From Anaeromyxobacter oryzae (lineage in GTDB: Bacteria; Myxococcota; Myxococcia; Myxococcales; Anaeromyxobacteraceae): 64,000 nucleotides of DNA. The DNA is taken from NCBI RefSeq assembly GCF_023169945.1, contig NZ_AP025591.1:4832481-4896480 (forward strand), read 5' to 3'. The number at the start of each line of letters is the position of its first letter. Position 1 is the first letter of the stretch. Below are positions 24,252 through 31,488 of the stretch, piece by piece. The notes under the pieces were generated by a model, which saw nothing but the letters and a program-made list of their open reading frames with translations, made no database searches and was not told where the DNA came from. The position numbers and the translations under genes were made by a program.

Positions 24252-27173
24252 CTAGTGCACGTCGCCGATCGGCATCATCTTGCCGGCACCGTGGCAGTCG
24301 AGGCAGGTCTCGTTGAGCGTCACGAGGCCGTTGCTGCGAGGCTGGTAGATCTGGCCGAGGTTCTGCTCCATGTGGGCCACGGCGGTGGTGCTGTCGTGGC
24401 ACGAGAAGCACGCCGCGGTGATCGGGGAGATCACGAGGGTCGTGCCCGCCGCAGGGGTGATGGCCCCCGTGGCCTGCGCGTAGGAGAAGCCGGAGCCGTA
24501 GCTCACGCCCAGGGTGACGTACGGCGACGTCCCGGCGCTGGCCGAGATGGTCCCGGTGGCCACCGTGCTCGGGAGCAGGCTCCCGAGGGCAGCGGCGGAG
24601 GCGGGGGCCGTGAAGTCGTACGTGCCGGCCTCGTGGCACTGCTGGCAGTTGTTGAGCTGGCCCGGGTAGGCGACCTCCCAGAACATGGCGCCCGCCGTCG
24701 CCTCCCACGTGAACGGCGTCGTGCGCATGCGCGCGGCGTGGATGCCGTGGATGACGTCCTTCGAGTTCACCGCCCAGCCACTATTGACCCGGTTGGTGTT
24801 GTGGCAGAACGCGCAGGTGGGACCGTCGTTCCGCTGGCCGACGTGGAAGTTCGGGGCGACGCCGAGGAACCCGTGGCACGCGTTGCACTTGTCGTTGCTC
24901 ACGATGGCGCGCCGCGGGGCGTAGCCGTTCGCCGTCTTCCACGCGTTCGCGATCGGGACGATGAGGCCGCCCGACTTCGTCGTCGTGTTGTACGGGTACG
25001 CGGCGAGGTCGATCTGCGTGATCGGCTGGTTCGCCGGCAGGTCGTACGCGTACCCGAGGCCGCAGGTGAGGATCGCGGACGACGGGAGGACGCGCTGACC
25101 GGTGAGCGTGACGACGTAGTAGCCCGCGTCCGCGCCCGTGCCGTCGGCCATCGAGCCGGCGCCGGTGCCGTTCCGGATGGCCTTGATGCTGACGCCACCG
25201 GCGACGTTGAAGTCGACCGGCGCGGCGATGCCGTCCTGCGGCACGGAGTACGCGCAGTAGGCCTGCGAGGAGCCGACGAAGCCGGTCATCAGCTCGCCGC
25301 CCGGCGCGTTGAAGACCACCGGCGCGCCGTCCTTGAGGAAGCGGAACGTCAGGGTCGGACGCAGCACGCCATTCGCGTCGGCGACGGCCGCGACGCTCTT
25401 CAGGTCGTACGTGATGCGCGAGGCCCCGGGGGGCAGGGCGCCGACGGCGGCGATGTCCGCCGCGTTCGTCCTGGAATTCCCGCCGGTGGGCGTGTCGAGG
25501 ATGTTGTTCGGATCCTTCGCCACGACGGGGACGTGGGCCGCAGCGACGTCAGCAGCGCTGTGGCAGTTCGTGCAGTCCGCCTCGACCGCCGGCGTGCCGC
25601 CCGTGTTGTGGATCGTGAAGTCCACGGTGTCGTGGCAGGAGCCGCAGGCGGCGCGGCTGGGGCGGGTCTTCCACTGGTTGCCCTGCGCCGTGTTGGGGTG
25701 GCAGATGCCGCAGTTCCGGAGATCCTGCGGGTACGTCGCCTCGCCGAGGCCGTCGTACACGGTCGGCGCGCAAGCGTTCGTGACCGTGCAGGTGCAGGGA
25801 GCAGCCACGGTGCACTGGGTCATCGCGGCGCCGGGCGCGCCGTACTGCCAGCCGACGGTCTGCGTGCCCGTCGTGACCTTCAGGAGCATCTCCTTGGCAG
25901 CGTGGATGCGGTGGATGAAGACGGACGAGGCCGCGATGGGGGTGCCGGCCGGCGCCGTGCCCGGGTCGCTGTTGGTCCGCTCGGTGGTCCGGGCCTGGTT
26001 GTGGCAGATGTTGCAGAACGGCCCGGCGATGCGGCCCGAGCTGTGGAACGAGGCCACGTTGCCCTCCGGCTTGAAGCCGGCGTGGCACGCGTTGCAGCCC
26101 GCGACCGAGACGATCTCGCGCTTGCCAGCCGCGCCGCTCGCGTCAGGGACGAAGTTGAACTCCTGGTTCACGGCCCGGAACGCCTTCCCGAGCGTCGAGG
26201 CGCTGCCGTTGCTCACCTGGATCCAGATGGTGTGCGTGCTCGAGAGCTTCGCCGTGTCCACCCGGTTCAGCGCCGGGGAGGTGTAGGTGTAGTCACCCAG
26301 GGCGTTCTGGACGAGCGTGGTCGGCGCGGCCGTCGTGCTGATCGCAGGGAAGTTGATCGTGCTGGGGTTGCCCGTGGCCGCGGCCGGCGTGAGGACGGCG
26401 TACGGCAGGGTTCCGGTGGCATCCGAGTCGACGCGGGCGAGCGCGAACCGACCGCCGGTCGGCAGGGCGATGGAGCTGCCCTGGTCGTCCTTCACCGTGA
26501 AGTTGAGCGTGAGGACCTTCGTGGCGCTGTCGATCGCGGCGCTGGTCACGTTGACGTTGAGGCCCAGGGAGACGGGAGGCGTCGGCAGCGGCCACACGTG
26601 GCAGGCGCTGCAGGAGACCGCGAGGCCCGCGCCCTGCAGGCTCGCGCCGTGGCAGCTCGTGCAGGCGAGGGCGCCAGGGACGCCGTTCACGAAGTCGGCG
26701 TACTTCGGCCCGTGCACGGCGCCGTCGGTCCAGTTCGGGTGACCGGTGCGCTGGCCCGCGAACATGGTGAGGACGTACTTGTCGGCGTTGCCCTCGAGCG
26801 AGCAGGTCCCGTCGCCCTGGCAGTCGCCGGCCCAGCCGAGGAACTGGAAGGGAAGATTGAACGCCGGGTCGGTCCCGGCCGCCGTCGCGGTCAGCACGAC
26901 GGTCGTCCCCGCGGGGAACTGAGCGGAGCACGTCGCGTGCGGCGCGATGCCGCAATCGATGCCGGCGGGGGCCGAGGTGACGTAGCCGCCCGTGATCGCG
27001 AGCGACGGATTGGCCGGCGCGCCATTGAGGGCCTGGCCGTTCTGGACGGTCACCGTGATGGTGCCATCCTGCACGCCCTTGCCGCTGCCGGAGTCGGAGC
27101 TCTTGGCTCCACCCGAGCACCCTGCTGCGGTCACCGCGCCAACGAGCGCAAGTGCCAACGAGATACGACGCAT
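24252..27173 (-). CDS. OmcA/MtrC-family decaheme cytochrome with diheme N-module (12 CXXCH)
   Basis: 973 residues, lipobox AAGCSGG (Cys19), the shared InlB-like domain (FLGWAGDCQGDGTC), GHPNWTDG, CTSCHGASLQGAGLAVSC and CSACH. The decaheme part carries ten CXXCH in two groups: around residues 330-530 (CNACHAGFKP, FIHRIHAAKEML, TYPQDLRNCGICH, CGSCHDTVDF) and 770-970 (CNACHGFLG, CAFCHNTNR, DVIHGIHAAR, CQQCHEAG, CFSCHD, CLDCHG). This is the OmcA/MtrC decaheme plan. Closest relative in the window is the gene at 31489, with similar heme order, spacing and 3' double terminator, so the two are duplicates. Expected to be an outer-surface terminal reductase. Confidence 0.9.
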   Translation of the reverse strand: MRRISLALALVGAVTAAGCSGGAKSSDSGSGKGVQDGTITVTVQNGQALNGAPANPSLAITGGYVTSAPAGIDCGIAPHATCSAQFPAGTTVVLTATAAGTDPAFNLPFQFLGWAGDCQGDGTCSLEGNADKYVLTMFAGQRTGHPNWTDGAVHGPKYADFVNGVPGALACTSCHGASLQGAGLAVSCSACHVWPLPTPPVSLGLNVNVTSAAIDSATKVLTLNFTVKDDQGSSIALPTGGRFALARVDSDATGTLPYAVLTPAAATGNPSTINFPAISTTAAPTTLVQNALGDYTYTSPALNRVDTAKLSSTHTIWIQVSNGSASTLGKAFRAVNQEFNFVPDASGAAGKREIVSVAGCNACHAGFKPEGNVASFHSSGRIAGPFCNICHNQARTTERTNSDPGTAPAGTPIAASSVFIHRIHAAKEMLLKVTTGTQTVGWQYGAPGAAMTQCTVAAPCTCTVTNACAPTVYDGLGEATYPQDLRNCGICHPNTAQGNQWKTRPSRAACGSCHDTVDFTIHNTGGTPAVEADCTNCHSAADVAAAHVPVVAKDPNNILDTPTGGNSRTNAADIAAVGALPPGASRITYDLKSVAAVADANGVLRPTLTFRFLKDGAPVVFNAPGGELMTGFVGSSQAYCAYSVPQDGIAAPVDFNVAGGVSIKAIRNGTGAGSMADGTGADAGYYVVTLTGQRVLPSSAILTCGLGYAYDLPANQPITQIDLAAYPYNTTTKSGGLIVPIANAWKTANGYAPRRAIVSNDKCNACHGFLGVAPNFHVGQRNDGPTCAFCHNTNRVNSGWAVNSKDVIHGIHAARMRTTPFTWEATAGAMFWEVAYPGQLNNCQQCHEAGTYDFTAPASAAALGSLLPSTVATGTISASAGTSPYVTLGVSYGSGFSYAQATGAITPAAGTTLVISPITAACFSCHDSTTAVAHMEQNLGQIYQPRSNGLVTLNETCLDCHGAGKMMPIGDVH

Positions 27174-27189
27174 GTGTACGCCTCCAAGT

Positions 27190-27245
27190 GGTCGCGCACG
27201 CGCGACCGTGTTCACTTTTGGACGCCGGGTGCCCAGCCCTGCGTC
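27190..27245 (-). ncRNA. Conserved two-hairpin 5' leader (array gene at 27173)
   Basis: Hairpin 1 (27245..27221): GACGCAGGG / CCCGGCGTC, loop CTGGGCA. Hairpin 2 (27207..27190): GGTCGCGC / GCGCGACC around GT. The upstream CATCGGCACGGCCA is conserved; the RBS GGAGG follows hairpin 2. Confidence 0.62.
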
Positions 27246-27290
27246 CGCATGTATCTCTGGCCGTGCCGATGAACCGCGGGGCGCCTGTCC

Positions 27291-27304
27291 GCAAGAGTCG
27301 TACC
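27291..27304 (-). promoter_or_regulatory. Sigma-54 promoter of the OmcA-like gene at 27173
   Basis: Coding strand GGTACGACTCTTGC, GG-N10-GC, 118 nt before the ATG. Confidence 0.76.
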
Positions 27305-27367
27305 GGGTGGGCTCGCGCCGAACCGGCCGAGATCCCACGCGTTCGTGACACGCTGTGTGGCGTCGGT

Positions 27368-27435
27368 GGGCGAAATCACTCAGGGTGCGACCAATCGTCC
27401 GTCACCCTGAGTGATGCAGGGCGCGTCGACCAAAC
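27368..27435. promoter_or_regulatory. Enhancer block with a perfect 13-bp inverted repeat
   Basis: ATCACTCAGGGTG (27375..27387) and CACCCTGAGTGAT (27403..27415) are exact reverse complements separated by 15 nt. Each left-arm type unit continues into GTGCGAC. About 70 bp upstream of the -24 element, a usual place for sigma-54 activator sites. The clearest version of the motif in the window. Confidence 0.65.
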
Positions 27436-27798
27436 CGCAATCACTCCGAGCCAAGCGGCCGCCGATATATGTCTTTCCCAGCCAATGGCCGTCCAGCCGC
27501 CGCTCAGGCGTGTGCCGGCGCGCGCGCGGCAATTTGGCGTGGGGCAATCAGCAAGAGTGCGGCAGGGTGCGCAATATCCGAATTGGTGTAATCGCTGCGC
27601 GGGGATGGAGCACCGGTCACCCGCCCCAGACGGCGATCTCGGCCTAAGCAGGCGAGGCGATGCGTGATTTCAACCGCAAGCTGGGTCATCGCACACAGTG
27701 CGACAGCGAGCCGCGCGACAAACTGTGGTGGCGCCGCGTCGAAGGCGCAGGCGCAATTCCTGAGGTCCGGCGCGGGAAGAGCGCGCCAGAAACAAGAA
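27436..27798. other. Intergenic stretch with a distal conserved element
   Basis: No gene. Contains ATCACTCCGAG at about 27450 (half-site). At 27666..27708 it has the distal element, with the perfect inverted repeat TCGCAC-ACA-GTGCGA at 27689..27703. Confidence 0.45.
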
Positions 27799-27824
27799 GG
27801 CCCCCGCGGCGGACCGCGGGGGCC
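27799..27824 (-). terminator. Intrinsic terminator after the gene at 27848
   Basis: Arms GGCCCCCGCGG / CCGCGGGGGCC, 11 bp, loop TCCG, followed on the minus strand by TTCTTGTTTC, 24 nt beyond the stop. Confidence 0.8.
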
Positions 27825-27847
27825 GGACTACTGACAGCGCTCAGCGA

Positions 27848-30784
27848 CTACGGACGGTTCAGCGTGGCGTCGGTCGACGAGGCAGTGACCGTGAACGACG
27901 GCGTGCCCCCGAGGTCCTTGATCGAGTCGTAGACCAGCTGCATCACGTAGTACTCGTTGTGCGCCCAACCGCCCGGATCCTTGTTCATCCAGTGGAGGTT
28001 GTACCCGGCCTTCATGGCGTTCAGGTCGAGCTTGGCGCCCGTCGCCGAGCACCCGGTGGCCTTCTTGACCAGCACGTAGCCATAGACGCTGCCGTCGTAG
28101 CAGATGCCGGTCGCGTCCGCGCCGTTCGCCGCCTGGAAGGCGGTGAGGTTCGCCTGCGCATAGGCGTCGAGGGCGGCGAGGAGCTCCGCCTTCATGCTGG
28201 CGTACTCCTCCTCCTTCGGCGCGAGGGCGTAGTTACCGGCGTGGCAGCCGGCGCAGTACGTGAAGTCGACGCCGAACTCGTGCTTCGTGGCCTTCGGCTG
28301 GTGGCAGCCGGTACACTCGGCGCCGTGCGGCGAGCCGTGCGGACCGGGGGCGTTGCCGTTCGTGCCGGACTTCCAGAACGCCGGGAACGCCGTGTAGCTC
28401 TTGCCATCGTACTCGTACCAGGACTTGGCACGGGTCCCCATGACCGTGGCGGCCGCGCCGAGGTAGTGCGGGTTCACGAGCGTGGCGCTGAACGTCCCAG
28501 AGACCAGCCCCTTGGCGTCGACGCTCGCCTTGTTCTCGCGGGCCGAGTGGCACGTCCCGCAGACCGCGAAGCTCTTCGGGAGGTTGGCGGCGTCGAAGGA
28601 CACCTCGCCACCGGCGCCGTTCTTCTGCGGCGGGAAGTAGACCTTGGCGACGTCGGTGCGGATGCCCTTCATGTCCGTGCCGTTGTACGTGTGGCACACG
28701 GAGCACTGGAACGCCGCGATCTTGTTGGCGTCGGTGATGACCGCGCTCGTGAGGGCAGCCGGCATCGTGGAGATGTACGCCTGGAAGCCGCCCTTGCCGC
28801 CGTGGCACTGGTAGCAGGCGCCCGAGGTGAAGCCCATCGGAGGCAGCGACTCGAGCGTCGTGGCGTTCGAGGCGCCGTGGTAGATGATGGCCGCGTACTT
28901 GGAGGCATCCTCGGCCGCGCCGAAGTGGCCGTTGAACGCGCGGTTGCCGTTCGGCGATGCGGTGAAGCCCTTCGCGACGAGGCCGGCGTTCAGGTCGGCG
29001 ATGGCGTCGTACATGACCTCGATCGCGTAGCGCGGGTTGTGCGCCCAGGCGCCCTCGTCGTTGGTGGCGATGAGGAAGTTGTACGAGGCGCGGAGCAGGC
29101 GGGCGGTGAAGTTGGGCGAGTTCGTCTCGCCCGCGTACCAGGTACCGCCGGCGGCCGTGCACGTGGCCGAGTCATGGTATCCATCGCCGAGCGAGCAGGA
29201 CGCGGTGGCGCAGATGCCGTCGCCGGCGATGCCGCCGTTCGCGCCGTCGTCCGCGTAGAACCGGTTCTCGCCGTCGAAGCAGACCTGCGTGCCAGTGACG
29301 TTCTTCGCGTAAGACGTGATCGTCGCGAGGAGCTTCGCGCGGAGACCGTTGATCTCGACCTTAACCGACCCCGGCACGCCGTCGCCGTCGATATCGCCCT
29401 CGAAGCCGAACTGGCGGGACTCCTCGAGCTCGGCGAACGTCCGCACCGGAAGCCCGGTGAGCTCGTCGTTGTGGCAGCCACCGCAACGCGCGAGGATCTC
29501 GGAATCCTTCGGGAGCTCGCCGGTGTGCGGGTTGTGGCAGGAGACGCAGCTGTTCAGGCCACCGTGCTCGTTCCGGCCCGTGTAGTTGTTCCTTTCGGCG
29601 GCGGTGTCCGACATCTGGGCACCCTTCCAGGTGCCGGCGGCGGCCGTACAATCGGCCTGCGTGTACTTGCCCGCAACCGAGCACGCGATGGAGTACTCGA
29701 AGTAGCTGCCCGCCTCCTCACCGTACAGCGTGGACGCGGCCGGGAGATAGTGCGCGCGGACGAGCTTGTTGTTGCCCGCCCCCGCGGTTCCGAGCGAGGC
29801 GTCGAGGTCCGTCACGCCGGTGAGCTGGGCATTGAGCTTGGCGACCTCGTACCCCGGACGCGCGCCGTCGTGGCACTGGGCGCAGAGCGCGGTGCTGGCG
29901 TCCAGGGTGAGGGTGTTGTTCACCGGGAACGACGTGAAGACGTGCTGCTTCGTCCAGGTGCCGGCGCCAGCGATCGGCTCCGTCACGGGGTTGTGGCAGG
30001 ACGAGCAGAGCATCGTGACGCCCGGATCGGTCGTCGGGAAGGTCGTGTTGTCCAGCGTCGGCTTCGGCATCGTCGCGCTGAGCACCTGCGACGCCGTGCC
30101 GTCGGCGCCGGTGAAGTCGCGGAACGCCGAGCCGTTGTGGCAGCGCGCGCAGTCGCCCGAGTTGTGCGAGCCGAAGGCGCCGCCGAGCACGAAGTGTCCG
30201 CCGAGCGGCCAGCTGTGGCAGGTGGCGCAGGAGATCGCGATGCCCTGGCCCTGGAGGTTGGCGCCGTGGCAGCTCGTGCAGTCCAGAGCGCCGGCCACGC
30301 CGAGGGAGTAGTTGAGGTAAGCCGGCCCGTGGGCGGCCGGATCCGTGAAGTTGCCGTGACCCGTCCGCTGGCCCGCGAACATCACGACGATGTACTTGTC
30401 GGACGCGCCGGTGAGCGAGCAGGCGCCCTCGCCCTGGCAGTCGCCCGCCCAGCCGAGGAATAGGTAAGCCTGGCTGTTCGCCGGATCAGTGCCGACCGGC
30501 GTCGCCGTGAGGCTGACAGCGGTGTCGGCCGGGAACGTGGCCGAGCACAGCGCATGACCGGCGATGCCGCAGTCGATGCCTGCGGGCGTCGAGGTCACGT
30601 AACCGCCCTGGATCGCGAGCCCCGGGTTCGCCGGAGCACCGTTGATGGCCTGCCCGTTCTGGACGACGACCGTGAACGAGCCGCCGGGAACGCCCTTGCC
30701 GCTGCCGTCGGAGCTCTTCGCCCCACCGGAGCACGCTGCGGTCACTGCGCCCGTGAGCGCCAGTGCCAATGAGATACGACGCAT
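27848..30784 (-). CDS. Multiheme surface lipoprotein with diheme N-module and a different ten-heme core
   Basis: 978 residues, lipobox TAACSGG (Cys18), the same InlB-like/diheme module (FLGWAGDCQGEGAC, CTSCHGANLQGQGIAISC, CATCH). The ten core hemes (CARCH, CSSCH, CAQCH, CVSCHNPH, CGGCH, CYQCH, CSVCH, CGTCH, CTGCH, CAGCH) do not follow the OmcA/MtrC order. The core has two copies of a heme-free block ending WAHNxxY...YDxIxDL (about 630 and 950), and Cys pairs in ADCTAAAGTW and ATCTAAGGTW. This resembles the polyheme lipoproteins of Geobacter, such as the OmcB type, in heme number and tail, but I cannot place it firmly. Likely outer-surface. Own sigma-54 promoter. Confidence 0.85.
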   Translation of the reverse strand: MRRISLALALTGAVTAACSGGAKSSDGSGKGVPGGSFTVVVQNGQAINGAPANPGLAIQGGYVTSTPAGIDCGIAGHALCSATFPADTAVSLTATPVGTDPANSQAYLFLGWAGDCQGEGACSLTGASDKYIVVMFAGQRTGHGNFTDPAAHGPAYLNYSLGVAGALDCTSCHGANLQGQGIAISCATCHSWPLGGHFVLGGAFGSHNSGDCARCHNGSAFRDFTGADGTASQVLSATMPKPTLDNTTFPTTDPGVTMLCSSCHNPVTEPIAGAGTWTKQHVFTSFPVNNTLTLDASTALCAQCHDGARPGYEVAKLNAQLTGVTDLDASLGTAGAGNNKLVRAHYLPAASTLYGEEAGSYFEYSIACSVAGKYTQADCTAAAGTWKGAQMSDTAAERNNYTGRNEHGGLNSCVSCHNPHTGELPKDSEILARCGGCHNDELTGLPVRTFAELEESRQFGFEGDIDGDGVPGSVKVEINGLRAKLLATITSYAKNVTGTQVCFDGENRFYADDGANGGIAGDGICATASCSLGDGYHDSATCTAAGGTWYAGETNSPNFTARLLRASYNFLIATNDEGAWAHNPRYAIEVMYDAIADLNAGLVAKGFTASPNGNRAFNGHFGAAEDASKYAAIIYHGASNATTLESLPPMGFTSGACYQCHGGKGGFQAYISTMPAALTSAVITDANKIAAFQCSVCHTYNGTDMKGIRTDVAKVYFPPQKNGAGGEVSFDAANLPKSFAVCGTCHSARENKASVDAKGLVSGTFSATLVNPHYLGAAATVMGTRAKSWYEYDGKSYTAFPAFWKSGTNGNAPGPHGSPHGAECTGCHQPKATKHEFGVDFTYCAGCHAGNYALAPKEEEYASMKAELLAALDAYAQANLTAFQAANGADATGICYDGSVYGYVLVKKATGCSATGAKLDLNAMKAGYNLHWMNKDPGGWAHNEYYVMQLVYDSIKDLGGTPSFTVTASSTDATLNRP

Positions 30785-30801
30785 TTTCTTAGCCTCCAGA
30801 T

Positions 30802-30857
30802 GGCCGCGCACGCGCGACCTGTTCCGTTCCAGACGCCGGGTGCCCAAGCCCTGCGTC
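30802..30857 (-). ncRNA. Conserved two-hairpin 5' leader (array gene at 30784)
   Basis: Hairpin 1 (30857..30832): GACGCAGGG / CCCGGCGTC, loop CTTGGGCA. Hairpin 2 (30819..30802): GGTCGCGC / GCGCGGCC, where GACC has become GGCC, keeping a G-U pair. The upstream CATCGGCTTGGCCACGG is identical in core to the copy at 34428. Confidence 0.62.
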
Positions 30858-30903
30858 GAGATGTCTTGCCGTGGCCAAGCCGATGATCCGGCGGGGCTAC
30901 TCC

Positions 30904-30917
30904 GCAAGAGTCGTACC
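30904..30917 (-). promoter_or_regulatory. Sigma-54 promoter of the array gene at 30784
   Basis: Coding strand GGTACGACTCTTGC, identical to the promoter at 27291; 120 nt before the ATG. Confidence 0.76.
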
Positions 30918-30969
30918 CGGCGCCCTGAACGCGAACGTACCGAGATCCGCAGGTTTTGCTGACGGTGTT

Positions 30970-31034
30970 GGGGGAAATCACTCACGGTGCGACAGGTTGT
31001 CCTCGACCGAGAGTGATGCGGCCGGGGTGCGACG
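30970..31034. promoter_or_regulatory. Candidate enhancer block, array gene at 30784
   Basis: ATCACTCACGGTG (30977..30989) faces CCGAGAGTGAT (near 31006..31016), an imperfect version of the inverted repeat at 27375, followed by GGGTGCGAC. About 55 bp upstream of the -24 element. Confidence 0.58.
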
Positions 31035-31416
31035 AAATGTCGTCGTAACCGTTGCGGCGCAAAGCAACTGACCGCCACATGTGGCGTTTCCGCTCGCGTA
31101 GGGAAATCCGTGCGGTTGGCCATGGGTGCGCCGATTGGCGCGCGGCAAAATGGGCGCAATCTTCCCGCGTGCGACCCGGAATCTCTCGAGCGTGAATAGC
31201 GCTGTCGATACGGCCGGATCGGACCACTGACCTGCCGGAGCAGCGCGCGATTCCTTCGACGAGCGAGCGATGGCGCGTTTTGAACCGGGAATGGGTTATC
31301 GCACCCAATGCGACATCGCGCCGCGCGGCAGATGTTCGCGTCTGTGGCGGCTTCTGCGGGCTCGAATGCGTCCTGACCGGGGTGCTCGCCGGCGAGCGCG
31401 CGCCAAGAAACGAAAA
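31035..31416. other. Intergenic stretch with a distal conserved element
   Basis: No gene. The distal element GTTTTGAACCGGGAATGGGT with the near-perfect inverted repeat TCGCAC-CCA-ATGCGA lies at 31277..31313, in the same order as at 24071 and 27666. Confidence 0.45.
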
Positions 31417-31476
31417 GGGCGGGCCCGAAGGCCCGCCCCGTGATTCCTCGGCTACCGGGAGCTCGGAAGCTCCCGG
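31417..31476 (-). terminator. Double hairpin terminator after the OmcA-like gene at 31489
   Basis: First hairpin (31476..31455): CCGGGAGCT / AGCTCCCGG. Second (31438..31417): GGGCGGGCC / GGCCCGCCC with a TTCG loop, then TTTTCG on the minus strand. The first stem differs from its mate at 24215 by matched changes on both arms, so pairing is kept. Confidence 0.85.
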
Positions 31477-31488
31477 CAGGCCGTCAGG

